Assembly: GCF_044810985.1 (NCBI RefSeq)
Contig: NZ_CP085242.1
Location: 310,001-374,000 of the forward strand
DNA length: 64,000 bases
Source of the DNA: Marinospirillum sp031581385
Lineage (GTDB): Bacteria > Pseudomonadota > Gammaproteobacteria > Pseudomonadales > Halomonadaceae
Reading direction: 5' to 3'
Shown: positions 50,400-58,632 of the stretch, piece after piece
How positions within the stretch are numbered: the first letter of the stretch is position 1
Layout of the letters: every line of letters begins with the position of its first letter
The notes under the pieces: generated by a model
The model's input: only the letters and a program-made list of their open reading frames with translations
What the model was told of the DNA's origin: nothing
Database searches by the model: none
Made by a program: the position numbers and the translations under genes

Positions 50400-51522
50400 G
50401 GTTGCAATTGTTACAAGTGGATATCCAATGGTTTCTGAAACTTTTGTGATTAGGCATGTTGAATTTCTTTTTGATGGTAATACAGTAATTGTTGCCAGAT
50501 CATTTGATAGCTCGTTTTCTGAAAACAATAAGCAGCGCCCAATTTTTTCCTATAGTGAATCAAGATTGGTTAAATTAATACGGCCAATTGTAAACAAAAT
50601 TCTAGGAAGGCCTTATAACTCTGTTATTTTTGGTAATAAGAGAGGTTTAAAAAAATTTATTCTTGATAATGAAGTTGAGTGTATTATTGCTGAGTTTGGA
50701 CATTTGGCAGGAGTGTTTTCGGATGTGGCCAAAGAAATGGATATCCCATATTTTATTTATTTTAGGGGTAGTGATGCATCCTCAGGAATAAGAGTTAAGA
50801 GAAAATTGAAGTTGTATAAAAGTGTTGTCAAATCATCTGCAGCAGTATTTTCTGTTTCTAACTCATTACTAAACAACCTAAAAAGCTCTGGGGTTGTGCT
50901 GCCCAAGTGCTATATAATTCCAAGTGGAGTTGATACAGATTTATTTAAGCCGTCAATAAAAGATCCAAATAAAATTTTATATGCCGGTCGTTTTGTTGAA
51001 AAAAAGCAGCCGTTATTTATAATTAGGTCATTTTCTGAAATTGTCAGTAGTTTTCCAGACTCAAAGCTATACATGATTGGTAGTGGTCCTCTTCTTACAG
51101 AAGCTAAAAAGTTGGCATATGAGCTTGGTATTGAAAATAATATTATTTTTTTAGGCTCCCAGCCTCACTCTGAAGTTGCATCTCATATGGCAGACACCAG
51201 TATTCTTATTCAACACTCAGTTACTGATAAGAAAGGAGCAACCGAAGGTTTGCCTTCAATTATTCAAGAAGCGATGTCTTCAGAAGTTGTAGTGATTGGA
51301 AGCAAGCATGCTGGAATTCCAGAAGCTATCGATGACCAAATTAATGGATTTCTAGTTGAAGAGTACTCTCAAGAAGAGCTTGTAGCTACTGTTTTAAAAC
51401 TCTTTTATGATAGGTCACTTATTTCATGTATAGGAAAAAATGCGCGCCGCACTGCTCTAGAAAAATTTGATAGGAAAATAATTATTAAAAAAACCGAGTC
51501 TAAAATTAAGCTTCACATGTAG
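50392..51522 (+). CDS. Family 4 glycosyltransferase
   Basis: A 376-aa GT-B enzyme. It starts VAIVTSGYPMVSETFVIRHVEFL, and has AEFGHLAGVFSDVAKEMDIPYFIYFRGSDAS. The C-terminal donor domain has LYAGRFVEKKQPLFIIRSF and TEGLPSIIQEAMSSEVVVIGSKHAGIPEAI. I use the ATG at 50392, with GGAG 9 bases upstream, giving an 8-nt overlap with the ligase-like gene. It is AT-rich like its neighbours. Position suggests core oligosaccharide synthesis; donor unknown. Confidence 0.88.
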   Translation: MPKVAIVTSGYPMVSETFVIRHVEFLFDGNTVIVARSFDSSFSENNKQRPIFSYSESRLVKLIRPIVNKILGRPYNSVIFGNKRGLKKFILDNEVECIIAEFGHLAGVFSDVAKEMDIPYFIYFRGSDASSGIRVKRKLKLYKSVVKSSAAVFSVSNSLLNNLKSSGVVLPKCYIIPSGVDTDLFKPSIKDPNKILYAGRFVEKKQPLFIIRSFSEIVSSFPDSKLYMIGSGPLLTEAKKLAYELGIENNIIFLGSQPHSEVASHMADTSILIQHSVTDKKGATEGLPSIIQEAMSSEVVVIGSKHAGIPEAIDDQINGFLVEEYSQEELVATVLKLFYDRSLISCIGKNARRTALEKFDRKIIIKKTESKIKLHM

Positions 51523-51553
51523 CTTTATTTATAGTTTTTTGGAGTCGATTGTT

Positions 51554-52741
51554 ATGAATGTGCTTTATATTGCTTATGCTTTTCCTCCAGTAAACATTGT
51601 TGCTTCTCAGCGTGCTATGTTTCAGGCAAAATATATGGCTGAAGCGGGTGCCAAGGTAACAGTTATCAGCGCGGAGCAAACCCGTAAACGTGATGACTAC
51701 GAGTTGCTTAAAATTCTTGAAGATGTTCCTAATTTAACCGTTCACCGGATTATGCCATGGGGACGAAGTGATATAAAAGGTAAACATGGCTTCAAGCCGT
51801 CAGCAAAAGGCTGGCTGTGGGTTTTACGTACTTATAAACTTGCAAAGAAACTACATAAAAATAATAACTTTGATATTCTTCTTAGCACTTATGGACCTAA
51901 GTATCCTCATTTAGCAGCTTATTTCACATCACAAGCAACCGGCTTGCCCTGGGTTGCAGAGTATCGTGACCCTTGGGTGGGCAATGAACATCAAAATCGA
52001 GATACATTTGTTAATCGTTTGATTGAAAAGAATATTATAAAAAAGTCATCAGCATTAGTTACTGTTTCTCAGGGGTTCGCATCCATTTTGAAATCTGTTC
52101 ACGGTGAAATAATACCTATTTACATTGTATATAATGGCTATGATGAGGCTGATAAAAAGTTTGTTGATAGTTATGGTGCTGCTATAGATACCTTGCGGCT
52201 TATTATTGCTGGTACTGTGTATCCCATCCAGAAAAAAGGAGTAAATGAACTTCTGAAAGGAATGGTAAATAATAAAAATAAAGTGATCCTAGAATATTAT
52301 GGACCTAGTGAAAAGCTTATTAGGGACATTATGACGGAATCAGGAGTAGATGCTCTTGTCAATTTTCATGGCATCGTATCCAAGACAGCTATTACGCGAG
52401 CAATTTCTTCGGCTGACATTGCCGTATTGCCAGCCTCATCAGGAAAAGGCCAACTGCCCGTCAAGTTCTATGATTATCTTTCAGTCAGAAAGCCTGTTCT
52501 TATGTTAGGTGGATCAGGGTCGGAAATTGAGAAAATCATGCTTGAGACTAATAGCGGGATGAATGCTGAAACTGCTGATGAAGTAGATGATTTTCTTTCT
52601 AATTTTGAAAATAAATCTTTAGAATTCAATTTTACCAACTCAGAATATTATACTAGAGCTTATCAGACAGATAAGCTGTTAGGTTATCTAAATAATGTTT
52701 TAAAATTACATCGAAATAGTACAAACAAAATTCATTGTTGA
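51554..52741 (+). CDS. Family 4-like glycosyltransferase
   Basis: A 395-aa protein opening MNVLYIAYAFPPVNIVASQRAM, the FPPxxxxxSQR entry of many GT4 enzymes. It has STYGPKYPHLAAYFTSQATGLPWVAEYRDPW (acceptor side) and a shorter C-terminal domain with LIIAGTVYPIQKKGVNELL, ISSADIAVLPASSGKGQLPVKFYDYLSVRKPVLMLGGSGSE. GGAG at 51541-51544 supports the ATG at 51554. The donor motif is the looser GKxPxKxYDYL type. Likely part of core synthesis. Confidence 0.82.
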   Translation: MNVLYIAYAFPPVNIVASQRAMFQAKYMAEAGAKVTVISAEQTRKRDDYELLKILEDVPNLTVHRIMPWGRSDIKGKHGFKPSAKGWLWVLRTYKLAKKLHKNNNFDILLSTYGPKYPHLAAYFTSQATGLPWVAEYRDPWVGNEHQNRDTFVNRLIEKNIIKKSSALVTVSQGFASILKSVHGEIIPIYIVYNGYDEADKKFVDSYGAAIDTLRLIIAGTVYPIQKKGVNELLKGMVNNKNKVILEYYGPSEKLIRDIMTESGVDALVNFHGIVSKTAITRAISSADIAVLPASSGKGQLPVKFYDYLSVRKPVLMLGGSGSEIEKIMLETNSGMNAETADEVDDFLSNFENKSLEFNFTNSEYYTRAYQTDKLLGYLNNVLKLHRNSTNKIHC

Positions 52742-52770
52742 CTACTTCTTGTCGTTTATAGGTGTTTTTC

Positions 52771-53895
52771 ATGACCAAATCTAATGCAAAGGTGCTTTAT
52801 TTATTTGACTCACTTGTTGACAATGGTGAAGCTTATACTATTTTAGGTCTTCAAGATTGTGGATACCAAGCTGTTGTTATTTGTGAGCCGAACACGCCGA
52901 ATGTTTCTGTTTTAAAAGAAGCTGGAGTTGAAGTTGTTGAATTGAAAGTGCGTTCAAAGTTGGATGTACACGTTATCAAGTGCATTAAGAACCTTAAGAA
53001 AAAACATAACTTTGATTTGATTTACGCTTATCGTAAACGTGCGCTAAGTAACTATATTCTAGCAAGTATCGGTGATGAGAGCATCCCAATACTTGCTTAT
53101 CGTGGCATTATTGGAAATTTAAGTTACTGGGACCCTTTCTCTTGGCTGACTTTTCTTAATCCCGCAATTAAAAATACTGTCTGTGTATGCAAAGCTATTC
53201 AAGATTATTACCTCAACAAAAAGTTTCTCCTTTTTTTCAATCTTTTCAATGAAGAAAATACTTGTACCATTTATAAAGGGCATGACCTTGAGTGGTATTC
53301 CTATAATAGTGACTCAATTAACAAACCCTTGCTAACTCATGCTGGTGTACCTGCTGGAAGCAAGGTGATTGGCTGTGTATCTCGCTTGAAATCTAGGAAA
53401 GGTATTAAGGAGCTTATACAAGCTATGCCTTTGATTCCTGAAAGCCTTAATGCGCATCTGGTTTTTATCGGTAAGCCTTATGATCAGAGCTTCCAGGAAG
53501 CCTATGAAGATTCTCCTTGTAAGGAGCGTATTCATTTTCTTGGTTTTCAAACCCAAGCACCTCAAATGGCTGGTGAATTTGACATAATTACTCTTGCATC
53601 ACTTCGTCGTGAGGGCTTACCCCGAGCTATCATTGAAGGTATGGCTCAGCAGGTACCTGCCGTTGTTACTGACTCTGGTGGAAGTCCTGAGCTTATTCAA
53701 GAAGGTATAACTGGACTAATAGTTCCACCTGCGAATTCACGTGCTTTAGCAAATGCATTCACAGAGTTATTGGAAGATGATAAAAAGCGTCAGGAAATGG
53801 GCCGTGCAGCACAAATACATATAAAAAACAACTTTAATATAAAGCAAACTATTAAAAATTATTGCCAGCTTTTTGATGATGTTCTCGGGCAATAA
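52771..53895 (+). CDS. Family 4 glycosyltransferase
   Basis: A 374-aa GT-B enzyme with N-terminus KVLYLFDSLVDNGEAYTILGLQDCGY, acceptor segment LAYRGIIGNLSYWDPFSWLTFL, and donor domain VIGCVSRLKSRKGIKELIQAM plus LASLRREGLPRAIIEGMAQQVPAVVTDSGGSPELI. The ATG at 52771 is preferred to an in-frame TTG at 52762. It is the last of three GT genes after the ligase-like gene and precedes a core kinase gene, consistent with heptose or hexose addition. Donor cannot be read. Confidence 0.88.
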   Translation: MTKSNAKVLYLFDSLVDNGEAYTILGLQDCGYQAVVICEPNTPNVSVLKEAGVEVVELKVRSKLDVHVIKCIKNLKKKHNFDLIYAYRKRALSNYILASIGDESIPILAYRGIIGNLSYWDPFSWLTFLNPAIKNTVCVCKAIQDYYLNKKFLLFFNLFNEENTCTIYKGHDLEWYSYNSDSINKPLLTHAGVPAGSKVIGCVSRLKSRKGIKELIQAMPLIPESLNAHLVFIGKPYDQSFQEAYEDSPCKERIHFLGFQTQAPQMAGEFDIITLASLRREGLPRAIIEGMAQQVPAVVTDSGGSPELIQEGITGLIVPPANSRALANAFTELLEDDKKRQEMGRAAQIHIKNNFNIKQTIKNYCQLFDDVLGQ

Positions 53896-53953
53896 GAAAA
53901 AGTATATATTATTTTTTTGCTCTCACTTGTTCAATTTATGAGGTTTCAGAATT

Positions 53954-54787
53954 TTGCAGATTCTTATCAATAAAAAATGCAACAAGTTGCCTGAATCCTT
54001 TATTAGAGCCCTTGAGTTGAGCCTGATCGGAACCGAAGATGCTGAAAAATACCTGACTAGTGTTGAGGGTCTTGAAGTTTCCAGACGTTTGGCTGGGATG
54101 CGCCGTGCAGGCCACAGAATCTATTTTGTACGCCTTGATGGTCAAGCTTTGGTGGTCAAGTTTTTTGCAGATTTTGGTGATTCACGTTTTGGCCGCCGTC
54201 TCGAGTTCCGGCTTAAAAATCTGGTATCTAATTTCGCTGTAAAAAGCTATCAAGGAGCTTTGCTACTGCATCAAGTGGGCATTCCTGCAATTGAGCCACT
54301 GGCTTGTATTACTCAGCCGTCGCTACTGAATCGCAAAGGGGTCTTTGTCTATCGCGAGGTGGATGCCAACTCTACGTTGGGGGAGTGGTTTGCAGCTCAT
54401 AAGGATGATTCTCGGCGTGAAAGTGTGTTCATGGCGGTGGCTGATATCATTCGCCGTATGTATGCATCAGGTGTATATCAGCCTGACCTGGTAAAAAGTA
54501 ATATTCTTTTTCGCAATGAGGCTGAAGGCTTCAGGCTGTTCTTGATTGATACCGATGATGTGAGGCGTTTGCCTGTTTGGCTGCCTAAAGTGGTTAAGAA
54601 ATATATTTTTGCCTGGTCACTGCGCAGAATGCGGGTGCCTGATGAGTATTTTGAGATTTTTTTTTCGCGTTGTTTCGATCAGGACTTCTCAAATAATCTG
54701 GCTGCATGGATTCGGTTTGTGCAGAACAACAAGATAAACCCTATTAAAACTTTGAAGCGTTCGATGAGGAAAAAGAAATGCAAATGA
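53954..54787 (+). CDS. Lipopolysaccharide core kinase (KdkA/WaaP family)
   Basis: A 277-aa small-molecule kinase fold. VRLDGQALVVKFFADFGDSRFGRRLEFRLKNLV gives the ATP-site Lys and helix alphaC Glu. The catalytic loop is GVYQPDLVKSNILF, with Asp in PDL and Asn in SNIL, and the metal motif is LIDTDDV. Members phosphorylate Kdo or heptose of the inner core on the cytosolic face. It starts at a TTG at 53954, with GAGG near 53940, and ends 10 bases into the next gene. The usual HxDL reads QPDL here, a variant that may still function. Confidence 0.8.
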   Translation: MQILINKKCNKLPESFIRALELSLIGTEDAEKYLTSVEGLEVSRRLAGMRRAGHRIYFVRLDGQALVVKFFADFGDSRFGRRLEFRLKNLVSNFAVKSYQGALLLHQVGIPAIEPLACITQPSLLNRKGVFVYREVDANSTLGEWFAAHKDDSRRESVFMAVADIIRRMYASGVYQPDLVKSNILFRNEAEGFRLFLIDTDDVRRLPVWLPKVVKKYIFAWSLRRMRVPDEYFEIFFSRCFDQDFSNNLAAWIRFVQNNKINPIKTLKRSMRKKKCK

Positions 54788-55581
54788 GAATATTGCTAAT
54801 ACTGGCTCTGCTTGGGTTTATCTTGCCTGCCAAAGCTGAAGAGTCGCAATCTTCATCAGAAGCTGGCAATTACTTGGCTAACTTCTACCGCATACCGGCG
54901 GCGGCTGCCGGAGAAATTTTCACTCTGGAGTCTGATAAGCTGAAGCGTAATGCTCTGGCGTTGGGAGCCGTTGGTCTGGTGTATACCCAGGATGAACAAA
55001 TTCGTGATTACTGGTTCGATAACGTCCAAAGCGATGGGCTGGACGAGTGGACCGAGGGTTTTTTGTACGATATAGGCTCTCCAACCGGAGCCTTGTGGGT
55101 GCATGGGGCTACTTCGATTTCCGCGTTGGTGTTGGATGACCAGTACCTGATGGATACCACTTTCCTGTCGCTGCAGTCGGTGTTGATCAGTCAGGCTTTT
55201 GCTGAAAGCTCCAAACGGATCACTGGCCGGGAGAGGCCCCGTGACTCCGGTGGTGATTCCAACCTCTGGGGTGAAGGGGGGATGGCTTTCTTTTCCGGGC
55301 ATTCATCCGGTGCTTTTGCTTCCATGACGGTCTTTGCCGAGCGCTACAAACATCGCCCACTGGTGTACTGGGGTGCCTACGGCCTGGCAACGGCGACGGC
55401 TCTTAGCCGCATCAATGAAGATGCGCACTGGGCTTCGGATACCCTGGCCGGTAGTCTTGTGGGTTGGGGTTTGGGGCATCTGACTTTGCGTTACAGTCCT
55501 TTCGAGCGCAGCGAAAACACGACTTTGCTCCCTTTGGTGTCACCTGATGCCTGGGGTCTGGCTGTGTACCATTCGTTCTGA
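54778..55581 (+). CDS. PAP2-family phosphatase with signal peptide
   Basis: A 267-aa exported lipid or sugar-lipid phosphatase candidate. A cleavable signal peptide (MRILLILALLGFILPAKA) is followed by a PAP2 domain with all three motifs: KRITGRERP (about 146-154), FFSGHSSGAF, and SRINEDAHWASDTLAG. The lack of many membrane helices suggests a periplasmic or outer-membrane-facing protein rather than an UppP. It overlaps the core-kinase gene by 10 nt, so its job may be linked to LPS, such as dephosphorylating lipid A or undecaprenyl diphosphate. Substrate unproven. Confidence 0.85.
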   Translation: MQMRILLILALLGFILPAKAEESQSSSEAGNYLANFYRIPAAAAGEIFTLESDKLKRNALALGAVGLVYTQDEQIRDYWFDNVQSDGLDEWTEGFLYDIGSPTGALWVHGATSISALVLDDQYLMDTTFLSLQSVLISQAFAESSKRITGRERPRDSGGDSNLWGEGGMAFFSGHSSGAFASMTVFAERYKHRPLVYWGAYGLATATALSRINEDAHWASDTLAGSLVGWGLGHLTLRYSPFERSENTTLLPLVSPDAWGLAVYHSF

Positions 55582-55614
55582 TTTATTCTTTTTTCTATTG
55601 TTTTCAAGGTGTTT

Positions 55615-58536
55615 ATGACTGCAATTTCCAAGCAGCATTCCAGTTTCCGTTTTCTTGGCACCCAGGCGGTGCCTTCTCTCAATCTGGAAGTTCAGGAGTT
55701 TGAACATATCCAGACGGGTGCCAGGCACTATCATCTGGCTGCAGATCAGGATGAAAAAGTGTTTCTGGTGGCGTTTCGCACCTTGCCGGAAGACTCCACC
55801 GGGGTGGCGCATATGCTGGAGCACACTGCCCTGTGTGGCAGCGAGAAGTACCCGGTGCGTGATCCTTTTTTCATGATGCTGCGCCGTTCCCTGAACACTT
55901 TTATGAATGCCCTGACCAGCAGTGACTGGACGGCTTACCCTTTTGCCACCTTGAATGAAAAGGATTTTGATAACCTTCTGAAGGTTTATGTGGATGCCGC
56001 TTTTTTCTCCAAGCTGGACCCTCTGGATTTTGCCCAGGAAGGCCACCGTGTGGAGTTTTCCGAACCGGATAACCCTGAATCTGACTTGGTTTACAAGGGT
56101 GTGGTTTACAATGAGATGAAGGGGGCCATGAGTTCCCCGGTTGCGACTTTATACCAGACGCTGACCAAACACCTGTTTCCCACCACAACCTATCATCACA
56201 ATTCCGGGGGTGATCCGGATTGCATTCCTGATCTGACTTACAAGCAATTGGTGGATTTTTACAAGAGCCACTACCACCCGTCCAACGCCATTTTCATGAC
56301 CTTTGGCAACCTGGATGTGGAGGAGCTGCAGGGTCAATTGCATGACCTGGCATTGCAGCACTTTGAAAAGGAAACCGAAATTTTTCAGGTGCCCGATGAA
56401 AAGCGTTATTTCGCACCTCTTCGTGTGGAAGAAGCCTATGCGCTGGATCAGGAAGACCTGAGTCAGCAGACCCATCATGTTCTGGGTTGGATGCTGCCAC
56501 GCTCGATCAGGATTGATGACTTGCTGGATGCTCATCTGTTGACTCGGGTGCTTCTGGATAATTCCAGCTCACCTTTGCTGGCTGCTTTGGAGTCAACCGA
56601 TCTGGGCACCGGGCCTTCACCCATGTGTGGCCTGGAGGATTCCAACCGTGAGATGAGTTTTCTTTGTGGCCTGGAAGGCAGTGAACCGGAAAAAGCAGCT
56701 GAGTTTGAACAACTGGTTCTGGACACTCTACAGAAGGTGGCCGATGAAGGCGTGGATCAGCGCAGTGTGGAAGCCCAGTTGCACCAGTTGGAGCTGAGTC
56801 AGCGTGAAATCACCGGTGACGGTATGCCTTTTGGTCTGCAGCTGATGCTGGGAGGTTTGTCAGCGGCTGTTCACCGGGGTGATCTGGCCGGCCTTTTGAA
56901 TATTGATCCCGCTTTGGAGCGTTTGCGTGACAAGGTGAAAGATCCGGTTTTTATTCCCAATCTGATTCGCAGATGGCTGTTGGATAATCCGCATCGGGTG
57001 CGAGTGACTCTGCGCCCGGACAACCGGATGAACACGCTGCGCGAAGCGGCTGAAGCCGAACGCCTGACCGCCATCAAGGCTCAGTTGAGCGACGAAGAAA
57101 AGCAGGCCATTGTACAGCGTGCCAAGGATCTGGATGCCCGCCAGCAGCAGGTGGATGATGATGCTCTGTTGCCAAAGGTGACTCTTGAAGATGTGCCCCT
57201 GGATTTGCATCTGCCGGAATCCAAGGAACTGGCTGCTGGCTCCTTGTCGGCAACCTGGTTTTCAGCAGGCACCAATGGTCTGGTTTATGTGCAGGCCCTG
57301 CTGGATTTGCCCCAGTTGACGGAAGAAGAGCAGCAGCTCTTGCCCTTGTACACCCATTGTCTGACCGAGCTGGGCTGCGGTGAACGCGATTACCGTGAAA
57401 ACCAGGCCTTGCAAAGTGAAATTACCGGTGGCTTCAGTGCCGGGGTTACGGTCAAGGCCGGTATTGAGGATATCCAGCAGGTGAAAGGCTATCTGGTGTT
57501 GTCCGGGAAGGCTTTGGCCGTCAATCAAAAGGCTTTGCAGGAGCTGATGGCTGAAACTCTGGAAAAGGCACGCTTTGATGAAGGGTCGCGAATTCGTGAA
57601 CTAGTCGCCCAGCAGGCTTCGCGTCGTGTCCAATCCATTACTGGCAAAGGTCATGCCCTGGCCATGTTGGCTGCTTCTTCCCGTTTCAGTCCTGCCGGTT
57701 ATTTTGCCCAGTTGACGCGAGGCTTGACCGGAATTCAGGCTAGCAAGGAGCTGGATAAGTGTCTTCAAGATGAAGCTGCACTGGATGAGCTGATGTCCAG
57801 ACTGCAAGCCTTGCATCACAAGATGCAGACAACCCCCAGGCGTTTTTTGCTGGTTGCCGAAGAAGACGACCAGCAACAGTTGGTGAACTCGCTTGAGCAG
57901 ACCTGGTCCCGCCTGCCTGCTTCCGGGGATTTTGCAGCCTTTCAGTTGCCGACCCTGCGGGAACCCGTCAAGCAGGCCTGGCTGACCTCAACCCAGGTCA
58001 ATTTCTGTGCTCTGGCGTTTCCCAGCGTCGCTTCCAGCCATCCCGATGCAGCAGCCCTGACCCTTCTGGGCGACTATCTGCGTAATGGTTATCTGCATCG
58101 TGCCATTCGTGAGCAGGGCGGGGCCTATGGTGCTGGTGCGGCTCAGGATAATGCTGAAGGGGTGTTCCGTTTCTTTTCCTACCGTGATCCGCGCCTGGAA
58201 GAAACCCTGGCTGATTTCACTGCTTCTGTGGACTGGTTGCTGGCTGAGCAGGCTGATCCGCAACAACTGGAAGAAGCCATACTGGGGGTGGTATCCAGTA
58301 TCGACAAGCCGGGTTCACCGGCAGGCGATGCCCGTCAGGCCTACCACTCCAGCCTCTTTGGGCGTACTCCGGAGCAGCGCAAAGCTTACCGGAAGCAGGT
58401 CTTGCAGGTCACTTTTGAGGACTTGCAGCGGGTTGCCAAAACCTACCTGCAGCCGGAAAAAGCCAGCTATGCCGTGGTGACCAACAGCAAAACGGCAGAA
58501 AACCTGGATGCCAGCTGGGAAAGACTGGAAGTTTAA
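55615..58536 (+). CDS. M16 (insulinase/PreP-type) metallopeptidase
   Basis: A 973-aa peptidase of the presequence-protease branch. The inverted zinc motif is His66-Met-Leu-Glu69-His70 (GVAHMLEHTALCGSEKYPVRDPFF), with MLRRSLNTFMNALTSSDWTAYPFATLNEKDFDNLLKVY following. The gluzincin-type downstream Glu lies in GVVYNEMKGAMSSP. Four M16-like domains fit in this length, the later ones without the zinc motif. It degrades short peptides in relatives. No signal peptide is seen, so it is probably cytosolic. The ATG at 55615 is preferred to the GTG at 55609. GC content returns to normal here after the AT-rich GT genes. Confidence 0.93.
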   Translation: MTAISKQHSSFRFLGTQAVPSLNLEVQEFEHIQTGARHYHLAADQDEKVFLVAFRTLPEDSTGVAHMLEHTALCGSEKYPVRDPFFMMLRRSLNTFMNALTSSDWTAYPFATLNEKDFDNLLKVYVDAAFFSKLDPLDFAQEGHRVEFSEPDNPESDLVYKGVVYNEMKGAMSSPVATLYQTLTKHLFPTTTYHHNSGGDPDCIPDLTYKQLVDFYKSHYHPSNAIFMTFGNLDVEELQGQLHDLALQHFEKETEIFQVPDEKRYFAPLRVEEAYALDQEDLSQQTHHVLGWMLPRSIRIDDLLDAHLLTRVLLDNSSSPLLAALESTDLGTGPSPMCGLEDSNREMSFLCGLEGSEPEKAAEFEQLVLDTLQKVADEGVDQRSVEAQLHQLELSQREITGDGMPFGLQLMLGGLSAAVHRGDLAGLLNIDPALERLRDKVKDPVFIPNLIRRWLLDNPHRVRVTLRPDNRMNTLREAAEAERLTAIKAQLSDEEKQAIVQRAKDLDARQQQVDDDALLPKVTLEDVPLDLHLPESKELAAGSLSATWFSAGTNGLVYVQALLDLPQLTEEEQQLLPLYTHCLTELGCGERDYRENQALQSEITGGFSAGVTVKAGIEDIQQVKGYLVLSGKALAVNQKALQELMAETLEKARFDEGSRIRELVAQQASRRVQSITGKGHALAMLAASSRFSPAGYFAQLTRGLTGIQASKELDKCLQDEAALDELMSRLQALHHKMQTTPRRFLLVAEEDDQQQLVNSLEQTWSRLPASGDFAAFQLPTLREPVKQAWLTSTQVNFCALAFPSVASSHPDAAALTLLGDYLRNGYLHRAIREQGGAYGAGAAQDNAEGVFRFFSYRDPRLEETLADFTASVDWLLAEQADPQQLEEAILGVVSSIDKPGSPAGDARQAYHSSLFGRTPEQRKAYRKQVLQVTFEDLQRVAKTYLQPEKASYAVVTNSKTAENLDASWERLEV

Positions 58537-58632
58537 GGCAGCTATGTTTGCTTGTAAGCTTTTGAAGCGTTGGTTTCTGAAAATTCAGATTAACTATATG
58601 GCCACCTGTTGAATCAGTTGAAGGTTCTTTTT

